From Sulfurimonas sp. hsl 1-7 (GTDB taxonomy: Bacteria; Campylobacterota; Campylobacteria; Campylobacterales; Sulfurimonadaceae), in assembly GCF_030577135.1 (NCBI RefSeq), contig NZ_JAUIRR010000006.1:1-64000 (forward strand): DNA of 64,000 bases, given 5' to 3'. The translations under genes were made by a program, and so were the position numbers. The first letter of the stretch is position 1, and each line of letters opens with the position of its first letter. Below, one piece after another: positions 16,660-27,583 of this stretch. The notes under the pieces are model-generated. The model was given only the letters and a program-made list of their open reading frames with translations. It was not told the origin of the DNA and did no database searches.

Positions 16660-16985
16660 CACAATCGTATATGAGTGCAAATGAAGTTTTAGAAGCAAAG
16701 GTGAAACTATTATTAGAGTTTTTTTCAATAGATGATTATGCCAAGCAGATAATTGCTCCTCGCGTAGCTAAGGCGTCTTTAGAGATGAATCATCTTTATC
16801 AAGATCTCGGATTTGCCAACAGGGTTGAGATGGGAAGGTTTATGAACCAGTATTTTCCAAGACTCAGCATGATGAAGCCAAAAGAGACATTATGGAAAAA
16901 ATATATTTACGACTTGATCAATGAAACAGCTCCTGCGTGTGCTGACTGTAATGACCAAGTGACATGTTTTAAGTGTCAAATTTAA
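16656..16985 (+). CDS. Short NifQ-like protein (molybdenum insertion)
   Basis: 109 residues. The second half resembles NifQ: RFMNQYFPRLSMMKPKETLWKKYIYDLI, then a Cys cluster CADCNDQVTCFKC near the end. NifQ has CX4CX2CX5C and supplies molybdenum on a 3Fe-4S type cluster to NifEN. Here the order is CX2CX5CX2C, so the first NifQ cysteine is absent and an extra CX2C is present. Length is about half to two thirds of usual NifQ. It may be a minimal NifQ or a related Fe-S protein. Start overlaps the previous stop by four bases. Confidence 0.65.
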   Translation: MTQSYMSANEVLEAKVKLLLEFFSIDDYAKQIIAPRVAKASLEMNHLYQDLGFANRVEMGRFMNQYFPRLSMMKPKETLWKKYIYDLINETAPACADCNDQVTCFKCQI

Positions 16986-18206
<1,221 letters not shown>

Positions 18207-18221
18207 TAAAAAGGATATCAA

Positions 18222-19202
18222 ATGGCGAAAAGTAGTTTAGTAAGTGGGTCAATTTGGGATGAGTACAGTGATATTGTTGTAGATAGAATGAATAATCCAC
18301 AACATCAAGGACATATTACTGAAGAGGAAGCTGAAGCGATGAATGCAACTTTAATCGTTGCAGACTTTGGTGCTGAGAGTTGTGGTGATGCTGTACGTCT
18401 TTACTGGGCTGTTGAAAAAGATACGGACAAAATTGTAGGGAGTAAATTTAAAAGTTTTGGATGTGGTACTGCCATTGCGAGTTCTGACATTATGACTGAG
18501 CTTTGTATGGGAAAAACTGTTGATGAAGCTGTAAAAATTACAAACATCGATGTTGAAAAAGCGATGCGTGACAATCCGGACACTCCTGCAGTTCCACCGC
18601 AAAAGATGCACTGTTCGGTTATGGCTTACGATGTTATTAAAAAAGCGGCAGCTACATACAAAGGTGTAGATGCAGAGAGTTTTGAAGAGGAGTTCATCAT
18701 CTGTGAGTGTGCACGTGTGACACAAGATACACTTGTTGACGTGATCAAAATAAACGATCTAAAAACCGTTGAAGAGATCATCGACTTTACAAAAGCGGGC
18801 GGTTTCTGTAAATCGTGTATTAAAGCGGGTGGTCACGAGGCAAAAGATATTTATCTGATCGATATCTTGAAAGATACACGTGAAGAGATGGAACGTGAAC
18901 GCCTAACTGCAATGGCAAATGCTCCAAAGGATGACAAAGAAGATTTCGCATCTATGAGTATGGTTCAAAAAACACGCGCAATCGATGCTGTAGTTGAAGA
19001 GTATGTACGTCCTATGCTGATTATGGATGGTGGAGATATGGAGTTGGTAGATATCAAAGAGGAAGCAGGAAACTTTGATGTTTATATCAAGTATCTCGGT
19101 GCATGTTCAACATGTTCTACAGGTAGTACGGGTACATTGTATGCGATTGAGAGCACACTAAAACAAAATCTTGATGAGAACATCAGGGTTATTACATTAT
19201 AG
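18222..19202 (+). CDS. nifU: Fe-S scaffold protein NifU (three-domain)
   Basis: 326 residues with all three NifU parts. The IscU-like N-terminal domain has IVVDRMNNPQHQG, FGAESCGDAVRLYW, GSKFKSFGCGTAIASSD and MHCSVMA (the three scaffold cysteines). The middle [2Fe-2S] domain has IICECARVTQDT and GGFCKSCIKAGGHE. The C-terminal Nfu domain has EEYVRPMLIMDGGDMELVDI and LGACSTCSTGSTGT (CX2C). The usual DHFLNPRN-like stretch reads DRMNNPQHQG. Works with NifS to build clusters for NifH and for NifB. Confidence 0.96.
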   Translation: MAKSSLVSGSIWDEYSDIVVDRMNNPQHQGHITEEEAEAMNATLIVADFGAESCGDAVRLYWAVEKDTDKIVGSKFKSFGCGTAIASSDIMTELCMGKTVDEAVKITNIDVEKAMRDNPDTPAVPPQKMHCSVMAYDVIKKAAATYKGVDAESFEEEFIICECARVTQDTLVDVIKINDLKTVEEIIDFTKAGGFCKSCIKAGGHEAKDIYLIDILKDTREEMERERLTAMANAPKDDKEDFASMSMVQKTRAIDAVVEEYVRPMLIMDGGDMELVDIKEEAGNFDVYIKYLGACSTCSTGSTGTLYAIESTLKQNLDENIRVITL

Positions 19203-19208
19203 GGATTT

Positions 19209-19802
19209 ATGATGAGCTATGTTCCTTATGTGGTTGAACAAACGGGTCGCGGGGAGAGAAGTTACGATATCTATTCACGTCTGTTAAAAGATAGAATCGT
19301 AATGCTCAGCGGAGAAGTAAACGATGCTGTTTCTTCAACAATTGTAGCGCAGTTACTTTTTCTAGAAGCGGAAGACCCGGAGAAAGATATCTACTTTTAT
19401 ATCAACTCTCCAGGCGGCGTAGTTACTGCGGGTATGGCTATTTTTGATACGATGAACTACATTCGCCCGAATGTTGTAACTATCTGTATTGGTCAAGCTG
19501 CATCTATGGGAGCATTTTTACTCTCGAGCGGTGAGAAAGGGAAACGTTACGCACTCCCTCATGCCAGAATTATGATCCACCAGCCTTTAGGGGGTGCTCA
19601 AGGTCAGGCAACCGACATTGCGATCCAAGCACAAGAGATCCTTCGCATAAAAGAGGTCCTTACTAAACTACTTGCAAAACAAACAGGCAAAAGTGTAAAA
19701 ACAGTTGCCAAAGATGTAGAACGCGATAACTTTATGAGTGCAGATGATGCTGTAGCTTATGGGCTTATTGATGAAGTTCTTACTAAAAGTGAAGTGAAAT
19801 AG
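19209..19802 (+). CDS. clpP: ATP-dependent Clp protease proteolytic subunit
   Basis: 197 residues, the normal ClpP length. The catalytic serine is in [11 protein letters not shown], the histidine in [11 protein letters not shown] and the aspartate in the [13 protein letters not shown] region. Two ATGs are adjacent at 19209 and 19212. It begins six bases after nifU. In this phylum clpP is a housekeeping gene; either the nif operon runs into it or this is a nif-dedicated copy that serves the ClpX encoded at 34073. The window cannot decide this. Confidence 0.94.
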   Translation: MMSYVPYVVEQTGRGERSYDIYSRLLKDRIVMLSGEVNDAVSSTIVAQLLFLEAEDPEKDIYFYINSPGGVVTAGMAIFDTMNYIRPNVVTICIGQAASMGAFLLSSGEKGKRYALPHARIMIHQPLGGAQGQATDIAIQAQEILRIKEVLTKLLAKQTGKSVKTVAKDVERDNFMSADDAVAYGLIDEVLTKSEVK

Positions 19803-19812
19803 TTCACTTCAC
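19789..19812. terminator. Perfect 10-bp inverted repeat between clpP and the J-domain gene
   Basis: GTGAAGTGAA (19789-19798), loop ATAG containing the clpP stop, TTCACTTCAC (19803-19812). Read leftward it is followed by TTTTAG, so it suits termination of the minus-strand gene that ends at 19816, and it may serve both directions. Confidence 0.65.
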
Positions 19813-19815
19813 CAA

Positions 19816-20619
19816 TCAAGCTACGTTTCTGTGCTCTTGAATCAGTTCGTACGCTTTTTGGATAGCTTGAAACCTTTTTGTATAAAGCTCTACTACATCC
19901 GTATCTTCTGAAAATACTCTGTCGGGATGATATTTTCTTAGCATTTTTTTATAGTTGTTTTTTATCTCTTTAGCCGTACTGTTGTCATTGATATTTAATA
20001 CCTTATAACATTTTTGAAGTTTTTCCTCTAAGGCGCTCTCTTCATTTTTGAACTGTTCTTGATTTAGTTTTTTAAAGTTGAGGCTATAGGTCTGGAATGT
20101 GACTCTGGTATTAGCAATCATATTAGTTGATAATATTTGTTTTAACACCAAAAGATCGTGTTGAGTACGAATGGATATTCTGAAAGTTTTTCTATATAGA
20201 GTTCTGCTCATTGAGTTTTTAAAAGCCATTTTAAAGTATCTGATTACTTGTGAATTGTATTGATTGGCAGTAACAGACAATACTTTGTCATCTACGTGTT
20301 CTATGGTCATAGTCAAGGTTTGCGATATCTGTTTTTGATCGTTGCAAATAACATAGATAGGCAAGTGGATAGACTCTGAGAGTTTTTTATAGTTCATCTC
20401 ACTTGATCTGTTTTCGCTCTTAAGATAGATCTTGTATGCCCACTGAATCATATACCTTATTTTTATCGATTCATCAGAGGATCCATTCACTACGGTTACG
20501 TTAGAGTAATACTTGACATTTTTAAAACTATTTTCAATGAAGTACATTAACGGTTTGAGATTTACTGAATCATGTTTAAGCCGAATCTGTATTGCTTGCT
20601 TTGTTAAAGTAATATCCAT
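19816..20619 (-). CDS. J-domain (DnaJ-like) co-chaperone, C-terminal J
   Basis: 267 residues. The last 65 residues form a J-domain: KVLNINDNSTAKEIKNNYKKMLRKYHPDRV with the HPD motif that stimulates DnaK ATPase. The first 200 residues have no family I recognise; they are basic, alpha/beta-like, and could bind a client. There is no Gly/Phe region or zinc domain, so it is a type III DnaJ protein. It converges on clpP and is divergent from the next diguanylate cyclase. A link to nif is not evident. Confidence 0.8.
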   Translation of the reverse strand: MDITLTKQAIQIRLKHDSVNLKPLMYFIENSFKNVKYYSNVTVVNGSSDESIKIRYMIQWAYKIYLKSENRSSEMNYKKLSESIHLPIYVICNDQKQISQTLTMTIEHVDDKVLSVTANQYNSQVIRYFKMAFKNSMSRTLYRKTFRISIRTQHDLLVLKQILSTNMIANTRVTFQTYSLNFKKLNQEQFKNEESALEEKLQKCYKVLNINDNSTAKEIKNNYKKMLRKYHPDRVFSEDTDVVELYTKRFQAIQKAYELIQEHRNVA

Positions 20620-20771
20620 AAGAAACTCCTACTGGGCATTATAATAGCAATCGATGTTCCAAAGTAATTGTTATTATTAAGGAGAATAGGGTGGAAATTT
20701 TCAATGAAAAATATTTGAAAAATGTTACAATGTGTTGAAAGATTAATTTCACAAAGACGGGAAATATTTCA

Positions 20772-21758
20772 ATGACTGAACATGATTTTGACAATGAAGT
20801 AATTGTAGAGGGTGAGTTACAACTGTTTCGAACACTTTGGCATACTTCTAATGATAATCTTTTTATTGTCCGCAGAGATGCAGATGGAAAGTACATCAGT
20901 GAAAAATATAATCCCTCTTTAGAAACACTGTTTAATTTAATTCCTAATCAAATAGACGGAAAAGCACTTCAAGATTTCCTGGATGAAACAACTTATAAAA
21001 AAATTGCCGAGCGTTATGGCGAGTGCATCGAAAAAAATAAGCCTATAACCTATGAGGAGAAGCATATTATTGACGATAGCGGTGAGCGATTCTGGATCAC
21101 TACAATATTGCCGATCATTGATACGCAAAATGAGATAATCAGAATTTTTGGAGCTTCAAGAGAGGTAACAGCGATTCGAAATGCTGAGAAAACACTCAAA
21201 GAGCTCAATGAAAGTTTGGAACATAAGGTTAAAAAACGTACTCAGGAGCTGACAGTTGCACTAGAGCAGATGGAAAAACTCTCTATTACAGATAAATTGA
21301 CCAATCTTTACAACCGTTACAAAATTGAAGAGATTCTGAGCAATGAGATAAAAAGGGCCCAGCGTTACGATAGATCTTTTGGTCTGTTGATGTTGGATAT
21401 AGATAAGTTTAAAGAGATTAACGACAAATACGGGCATATTCAAGGTGACACTGTTTTAAAAGAGTTCGCAGTTATTCTTACAAACTACGCCAGAGAGAGT
21501 GATAGTGTCGGTCGATGGGGTGGAGAGGAGTTCCTTATCATCACCCCTGAATCATCACAAGAAGCGATTTTTAAAGTTGCTGAGAGACTTCGTGCAATAA
21601 TTGAAGAACATCAGTTCGGCACTGTAGGAAACATTACCGTAAGTATCGGAGCGACACTCTACCAAAAAGATGCCACAATTGAAAGCTTGATCGCAAAAGC
21701 AGATAACGGACTTTATGCCTCTAAAAACAGCGGTAGAAACAGTGTACATTTTCAGTAG
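20772..21758 (+). CDS. PAS-GGDEF diguanylate cyclase, cytoplasmic
   Basis: 328 residues without membrane segments. A PAS domain (about 20-135: TSNDNLFIVRRDADGKYISEKY, ending GASREVTAIRNAE) is joined by a coiled-coil linker to a GGDEF domain: LSITDKLTNLYNRYKIEEIL, MLDIDKFKEINDKYGHIQGD and active site RWGGEEFLI. It should make cyclic di-GMP in response to a PAS ligand or redox state. Stands alone between a J-domain gene and an RMD1-like gene. Confidence 0.9.
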   Translation: MTEHDFDNEVIVEGELQLFRTLWHTSNDNLFIVRRDADGKYISEKYNPSLETLFNLIPNQIDGKALQDFLDETTYKKIAERYGECIEKNKPITYEEKHIIDDSGERFWITTILPIIDTQNEIIRIFGASREVTAIRNAEKTLKELNESLEHKVKKRTQELTVALEQMEKLSITDKLTNLYNRYKIEEILSNEIKRAQRYDRSFGLLMLDIDKFKEINDKYGHIQGDTVLKEFAVILTNYARESDSVGRWGGEEFLIITPESSQEAIFKVAERLRAIIEEHQFGTVGNITVSIGATLYQKDATIESLIAKADNGLYASKNSGRNSVHFQ

Positions 21759-21902
21759 TCCTCATGCTGAACTACTTCCTTTCTCAAGCTCTTATTTGAG
21801 AATAAATACGCTTATATACTTTTTATCTCCCTCTTTTATGAAACATTAAAATAACAAAATATACTATTAAAGAAGAAAATTGCTGATTGTAAGGAAATCA
21901 AG

Positions 21903-22679
21903 ATGCAAAAAAAGATTATCAGTTTTGTAGTGAGTGATAAGTTTAATGCGAAAATTTATCAATTTTTATCTGGAAAATATAAAACGACACTTTACAAAGA
22001 TATTTTATTTATTACAGTTGATCCGCAAGAGTATATAGTATTGTTCAAATACGGTGTTTATACCTGTTGGAATATATCTTATGAAAATCTTGAATTTTTT
22101 CAAAATGAGATTAAATCTTTTTTGATCAATCCTCTTGAAGAGTGCGCGGAGGAAAAGTTTAAGTATATACTCGAAGACGAGTTTAAAATAATCTACGATA
22201 AATTTCTTCTCGATAATGATTCCGAGCGTTTAAAAATAGCAATCTCATCTGCTCTTGCACAAAATGCCAAACTTAGTCAGTTTGAAACAAAAGTGGAAAA
22301 CACGATCGAAGAAAATTCTGTTATTCCTCAAAATTTGGCTAAATACGGAAAAATCAGTTTGAGTAAAAAAGAGATAGCAAAAAAGATCGGCGAGTTGTTT
22401 TTAGTAAAAAGCCAGATTAACCTTCAATATGATCTCCTTGATACACCGGAATTTTTTTGGGAGTATCCTGAATATGAAAAATATTATAACAGTATCAGCA
22501 AGTATTTAGATATCACACCCAGAGTTGAGGTGCTTAATAAAAAAGTTGAAGTTATTCAGGAACTGCTTGATGTTTTGAGTAATGAACAAAATCATAAGTA
22601 CTCCTCTTTTTTGGAATGGATAATCATCATTCTTATCTTTATCGAGATCATAATGGGACTCTACGAGTTTCTAAAATGA
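21903..22679 (+). CDS. RMD1/Sif2 (DUF155) family protein
   Basis: 258 residues. The C-terminal half matches the DUF155 pattern: KKEIAKKIGELFLVKSQINLQ, LLDTPEFFWEYPEYEKYYNSISKYLDITPRVEVLNKKVEVIQELLDVL, then a terminal membrane anchor (EWIIIILIFIEIIMGLYEFL) as in the yeast Rmd1 family. AAGGAAATCAAG precedes the ATG. Function in bacteria is unknown. It is the last gene before the long leader of nifH. Confidence 0.75.
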   Translation: MQKKIISFVVSDKFNAKIYQFLSGKYKTTLYKDILFITVDPQEYIVLFKYGVYTCWNISYENLEFFQNEIKSFLINPLEECAEEKFKYILEDEFKIIYDKFLLDNDSERLKIAISSALAQNAKLSQFETKVENTIEENSVIPQNLAKYGKISLSKKEIAKKIGELFLVKSQINLQYDLLDTPEFFWEYPEYEKYYNSISKYLDITPRVEVLNKKVEVIQELLDVLSNEQNHKYSSFLEWIIIILIFIEIIMGLYEFLK

Positions 22680-22702
22680 ATACAAATATATAAAATGAGA
22701 CT

Positions 22703-22724
22703 TGTATAACAATTTTGTTGTACA
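22703..22724. repeat. Imperfect palindrome far upstream of nifH
   Basis: TGTATAACA and TGTTGTACA (22703-22711 and 22716-22724) are inverted copies with one mismatch, around ATTT. It sits about 200 bases before the -24 motif of nifH. It contains TGT and ACA ends as in NifA sites (TGT-N10-ACA), but the spacing differs (N16), so identity as an activator site is only a guess. Confidence 0.3.
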
Positions 22725-22763
22725 TGTTTACATTATTTGTCCTCTAAATCTTACAAAAAACGA

Positions 22764-22836
22764 TTTTTGTCTTCCATTTTTTTCTTTTTTGTTAATAATT
22801 TTTTTCCTCTATTCTTAAATTAAAATAAGACAAAAA
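22764..22836. repeat. 10-bp inverted repeat in the nifH leader
   Basis: TTTTTGTCTT (22764-22773) and AAGACAAAAA (22827-22836) are exact inverted copies separated by 53 bases. The region is very AT-rich, with long T runs, so chance is possible. Together with the palindrome at 22703 it is the only structure I see in the 297 bases between the RMD1-like gene and nifH other than the promoter motif. Confidence 0.3.
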
Positions 22837-22918
22837 AACTCCTTTTTTATTTTAAAACTCCTTAAAATAGGGTTTTACAGATAAATTTCAAAATTTCTTT
22901 TCAAAATATTTTTTCTAA

Positions 22919-22932
22919 GGAACGCTATCTGT
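22919..22932 (+). promoter_or_regulatory. Sigma-54-like promoter motif (GG-N10-GT) of nifH
   Basis: AAGGAACGCTATCTGTAAT: GG at 22919-22920, ten bases, GT at 22931-22932. The predicted start is near 22944; AAAGGAG and the nifH ATG at 22977 follow. This is the structural nitrogenase promoter, so it anchors the reading of the same motif elsewhere in the island. Confidence 0.6.
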
Positions 22933-22952
22933 AATAGTAATAGCGAACTTAA

Positions 22953-23885
<933 letters not shown>

Positions 23886-23897
23886 GCTTTCTTTTTT

Positions 23898-23978
23898 GTA
23901 CGCTCAATGAACAAAGTCCATTGACGTATACAACGCTGAGTTTTACTCGGCGTAAACCTCAAGCGACTAGTCGCTTTT
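23898..23978 (+). promoter_or_regulatory. Three consecutive hairpins after nifH
   Basis: Hairpin 1 has TCAATG (23904-23909) and CATTGA (23919-23924) with a partly paired base extension. Hairpin 2 pairs ACGCTGAG (23933-23940) with CTCGGCGT (23946-23953), one G-T pair, loop TTTTA. Hairpin 3 is the palindrome AAGCGACT-AGTCGCTT (23961-23976) followed by TT. They fill the gap to orf118. Such structures after nifH are expected to stop part of the transcripts or protect the nifH mRNA end, giving more NifH than NifDK. Confidence 0.6.
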
Positions 23979-24023
23979 AAATACTAGAAATTTATTTAAA
24001 AATAGAAGAAGTAGGAGAAAATT

Positions 24024-24380
24024 ATGTTTGTATGTGGTTATCATTTCCCAGCAAGTGAAGGAAACGATGTTTCTTTCGAAAAAGTTATTGAAAAAGTTGA
24101 AGACGGTACATCTGCAGCAGGTAAAACTGTTACATTAACAAGTGAAACTAGAGAAGGTGTTCAGTTAGAAGAGTTAACAGTGCCAGCAGGTACTTTTGCA
24201 CACACTGCATTTGTTGACTATTATGAAAATATAGCTGAAATGGAAGGTGAATTTAAAATGGTTTATTACACAAATAAGTACCAAATCTCAGAGATTTCAA
24301 AATCTGTTGATGGCGATACTACAAAAGACTTATGTAAAAAACTAGATGATATGAACCTTTACAGAGTAAAAGTAGCATAG
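24024..24380 (+). CDS. Unknown acidic protein between nifH and nifD (orf118)
   Basis: 118 residues, acidic, without signal peptide, membrane segment or known motif. It starts MFVCGYHFPASEGNDVSFEKVIEKVE, with one cysteine at position 4 and one in DLCKKLDDMN near the end. The middle is beta-rich (GKTVTLTSETREGVQLEELTVPAGTF). It is not NifT, and not a PII-type NifI, which sit here in some archaea. AGGAG precedes the ATG. Codon use resembles nifH and nifDK, so it is probably well expressed. Hairpins lie on both sides. A structural or protective partner of nitrogenase is possible, but nothing in the sequence proves it. Confidence 0.8.
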   Translation: MFVCGYHFPASEGNDVSFEKVIEKVEDGTSAAGKTVTLTSETREGVQLEELTVPAGTFAHTAFVDYYENIAEMEGEFKMVYYTNKYQISEISKSVDGDTTKDLCKKLDDMNLYRVKVA

Positions 24381-24391
24381 AACTATTTAGT

Positions 24392-24428
24392 AAAGTTCAA
24401 ATTTTCAAGATTTGGAAATTTGAACTTT
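24392..24428 (+). promoter_or_regulatory. 13-bp perfect hairpin between orf118 and nifD
   Basis: AAAGTTCAAATTT (24392-24404) pairs with AAATTTGAACTTT (24416-24428) around an 11-base loop. AGATGG follows, with no T-tract, so it looks more like an mRNA processing or stabilising element than a terminator. The nifD ATG is at 24461. Confidence 0.55.
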
Positions 24429-24460
24429 AGATGGACGTATAAAGAAGGAGAAGGAATAAA

Positions 24461-25927
24461 ATGGGACCAGAAACATTAGAAGCTTTACAAAAAGAAGCTA
24501 TTGAAGAAGTTTTAGAGGTTTATCCAGCCAAAGCTGCAAAGAATAGAGCAAAACACTTAGGTGTGGATACTCCAGAGGGTGTAAAAGGTGCTTGTGATAA
24601 AACAAGAAGTAATAAGCAAACAGTTCCGGGTGTAATGTCTCAACGTGGTTGTGCATACGCAGGTTCTAAAGGGGTTGTATGGGGTCCAATTAAAGATATG
24701 ATCCATATCTCTCACGGTCCTGTTGGTTGTGGTCAATACTCACGTGCCGGTCGTCGTAACTACTATATCGGTACTACTGGTGTTGATACATTCGTTACTA
24801 TGAACTTTACAACAGACTTTAGTGAAAAAGATATCGTATTTGGTGGGGATAAAAAACTTAAAAAAGCTCTTGAAGAGATCGATGAGTTATTTCCATTAAA
24901 CAACGGTATTTCAATTCAGTCAGAGTGTCCAATCGGTCTAATCGGTGATGATATTTCTGCTGTTGCTAAAATACATAAAAAAGAGAGCTCAAAACCGACT
25001 GTTGCCGTATCTTGTGAAGGTTTCCGTGGTGTATCTCAATCACTTGGTCACCACATCGCAAATGATATGATTCGTGATGAAGTAATGCCGGATGCTGCAG
25101 CTCGTGCTGATTTTGAATCTACTGAGTATGATGTTGCTATTATCGGTGACTACAACATCGGTGGTGATGCTTGGGCAACTCGTATCTTACTTGAAGAGAT
25201 TGGTCTTCGTGTAATTGCACAATGGTCAGGTGATGCTTCATATAGAGAGTTAGCTATCGCTCCAAAAGCGAAGTTAAACTTACTTCACTGTTACCGTTCA
25301 ATGAACTACATCTCTCGTCATATGGAACAAGAGTTCGGTATCCCTTGGATGGAGTATAACTTCTTTGGACCAAGTAAAACTACTGAGTCTTTAAGAAAAA
25401 TTGCTGCTTTCTTTGATGAATCAATTCAGAAAAAAGCAGAAGAGGTTATCGCTAAATATACAGCTATGACTGATGCGGTTATCGCAAAATATAAACCGAA
25501 ATTAGAGGGTAAACAAGTAATGTTATACGTTGGTGGTTTACGTCCTCGTCACGTTATCGGTGCATACGAAGACCTTGGTATGGAAGTAGTTGGTACTGGT
25601 TATGAGTTCGCTCACGGTGATGACTATAAACGTACAAAAGACGATATCGCACGTTCAACTCTTATCTATGATGATGTTAATGAGTATGAGCTTGAAAAAT
25701 TCGTTAAAAAATTAAAACCGGATTTAGTAGCTGCCGGTGTAAAAGAGAAATATGTATTCCAAAAAATGGGTCTTCCATTTAGACAGATGCACTCTTGGGA
25801 TTATTCTGGTCCTTACCATGGATATGACGCATTCGCAGTATTTGCAAAAGATATGGACTTAGCTATGAACTCTCCTGTATGGAATCATACAACAGCTCCA
25901 TGGGACAAAGAAGAAGTAGGAGCTTAA
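24461..25927 (+). CDS. nifD: Nitrogenase MoFe protein alpha chain NifD
   Basis: 488 residues. P-cluster ligands are in [31 protein letters not shown] and [11 protein letters not shown]. The FeMo-co ligand cysteine is in [17 protein letters not shown] and the histidine in [18 protein letters not shown] near residue 450. [15 protein letters not shown] and [10 protein letters not shown] are also typical of Mo-nitrogenase rather than VnfD or AnfD. GGAGAAGG precedes the ATG; nifK starts one base after the stop. Confidence 0.98.
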   Translation: MGPETLEALQKEAIEEVLEVYPAKAAKNRAKHLGVDTPEGVKGACDKTRSNKQTVPGVMSQRGCAYAGSKGVVWGPIKDMIHISHGPVGCGQYSRAGRRNYYIGTTGVDTFVTMNFTTDFSEKDIVFGGDKKLKKALEEIDELFPLNNGISIQSECPIGLIGDDISAVAKIHKKESSKPTVAVSCEGFRGVSQSLGHHIANDMIRDEVMPDAAARADFESTEYDVAIIGDYNIGGDAWATRILLEEIGLRVIAQWSGDASYRELAIAPKAKLNLLHCYRSMNYISRHMEQEFGIPWMEYNFFGPSKTTESLRKIAAFFDESIQKKAEEVIAKYTAMTDAVIAKYKPKLEGKQVMLYVGGLRPRHVIGAYEDLGMEVVGTGYEFAHGDDYKRTKDDIARSTLIYDDVNEYELEKFVKKLKPDLVAAGVKEKYVFQKMGLPFRQMHSWDYSGPYHGYDAFAVFAKDMDLAMNSPVWNHTTAPWDKEEVGA

Positions 25928-25928
25928 G

Positions 25929-27476
25929 ATGCAAGACGTAGAAAACATTGTAAACGGTCAGAAATTATTTCAAAAGCCTGAGTACCAAGAGGTACTGGCT
26001 AACAAAAAACAGTTTGAAGGTGCGATGGGTGCTGTTAACCCTGCTAAAGTTGAAGAGATTTCTGAGTGGACTAAAACTTGGGATTATAGAGAGAAAAACC
26101 TTGCTCGTGAGGCTATCACTGTAAACCCTGCTAAAGCGTGTCAACCACTTGGTGCTATCATGGCTGGTTTAGGGTTTGAAAACACTATGCCATACGTTCA
26201 TGGTTCTCACGGTTGTGTTGCATACTTCCGTTCATACTTTACTCGTCACTTCAAAGAGCCGACACCATGTGTATCTGACTCTATGAGTGAATCTGCAGCG
26301 GTATTCGGTGGTCTTGCAAATATGAAAGACGGTTTACGTAACTGTAACGCTATGTACAAACCAGATCATATCGCAGTATCAACTACTTGTATGGCAGAAG
26401 TTATCGGTGATGACTTAAATGCGTTCATTACTGGTGCTCGTGAAGAAGCTGAGGGTGAATTAGATGATTTACCAATCACTTATGCACACACTCCATCATT
26501 CGTAGGTAGCCACATTACTGGTTACGACAACATGATGAAATCTATGCTTGAGCAACTTAACCCTACAAAAGATCAAAAAGTTGTAGAAGAGGGTCGTATC
26601 AACATCATCCCTGGTTTTGAACCGTACCTAGGTTCTTTAGCTGAGGTAAAAGAGATCGCTGGTATGTTCAGTGACAAAATCCATATGCTTGGTGATCACG
26701 AAGCGCAATGGAATACTGGTGCTGGCGGATATTCATTATACGCTGGTGGTACTCCAATGGATATCGCTAAAACTGCTATCAATGCAGAAGCAACTATCTC
26801 TTTACAAAAATATTCTACAGTGCAAACTGCTAAGACTATTAAAAACAAATGGAAACAAGGTTATGAAACTTGTAATCCAATCGGTTTAGCTGGAACTGAC
26901 GCATTCGTTATGAAACTTGCTGAACTTACTGGTAAAGAAGTACCTGAAGAATTAAAAGCTCAACGTGGTCAACTTGTTGATGCTATGCAAGATTCTTATC
27001 CGTATATGCACGGTAAAAAATTCGCAATCTATGGAGATCCTGACTTCTTACTAGGTCTAGTATCTTTCATCGTTGAGATGGGTGGTATTCCAACTCACGT
27101 TCTTTGCCACAATGCGCCAAGAAAAGGTTGGGAAGATGATATGAAAGCTATCATTGCTAAATCTCAATGGGCTGAAGATTGTCAAATCTGGCCAGGTAAA
27201 GACTTATGGCACTTAAGAAGTTTACTATTCACTGAGCCTGTAGACTTTATGATCGGTAACGTATATGGTAAAGAGCTTTACCGTGATACTGGTACTCCGT
27301 TAATCAGAATTGGTTTCCCAATTTTTGACAGACACCATTTACATAGATACTCTATGAGTGGTTACAAAGGTGCTTTAAACCTTCTTACATGGATCACAAA
27401 CTCTGTTCTTGATCAACTTGATGAAGAAACAAAAGATATAGCAAAAACTGACTATTTCTTCGACTGTGTAAGATAA
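25929..27476 (+). CDS. nifK: Nitrogenase MoFe protein beta chain NifK
   Basis: 515 residues. P-cluster ligands are in KACQPLGAIMAGLGF, HGSHGCVAYFRSYFTRHF and STTCMAEVIGDD. Other NifK features are SDSMSESAAVFGGLAN, INIIPGFEPYLG, PMDIAKTAINAEATISLQ and the C-terminal FPIFDRHHLHRYSM. The N-terminal extension of NifK is present (about 55 residues before the first ligand). A clear terminator follows, closing the nifH-orf118-nifD-nifK operon. Confidence 0.98.
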   Translation: MQDVENIVNGQKLFQKPEYQEVLANKKQFEGAMGAVNPAKVEEISEWTKTWDYREKNLAREAITVNPAKACQPLGAIMAGLGFENTMPYVHGSHGCVAYFRSYFTRHFKEPTPCVSDSMSESAAVFGGLANMKDGLRNCNAMYKPDHIAVSTTCMAEVIGDDLNAFITGAREEAEGELDDLPITYAHTPSFVGSHITGYDNMMKSMLEQLNPTKDQKVVEEGRINIIPGFEPYLGSLAEVKEIAGMFSDKIHMLGDHEAQWNTGAGGYSLYAGGTPMDIAKTAINAEATISLQKYSTVQTAKTIKNKWKQGYETCNPIGLAGTDAFVMKLAELTGKEVPEELKAQRGQLVDAMQDSYPYMHGKKFAIYGDPDFLLGLVSFIVEMGGIPTHVLCHNAPRKGWEDDMKAIIAKSQWAEDCQIWPGKDLWHLRSLLFTEPVDFMIGNVYGKELYRDTGTPLIRIGFPIFDRHHLHRYSMSGYKGALNLLTWITNSVLDQLDEETKDIAKTDYFFDCVR

Positions 27477-27501
27477 TTAAAAACATATTCATTTATTCTC
27501 C

Positions 27502-27536
27502 AAGCTAGAGTGTTTACCCCACTCTGGCTTTTTTTT
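27502..27536 (+). terminator. Rho-independent terminator of nifHDK
   Basis: AAGCTAGAGTG and CACTCTGGCTT pair (one mismatch) around TTTACCC, followed by a run of Ts to 27536. It ends the structural operon 26 bases after the nifK stop. Confidence 0.85.
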
Positions 27537-27583
27537 ACCAATACGTTATGTTTTAAATGATATAAAGAAATGAAAGGCAGGCT

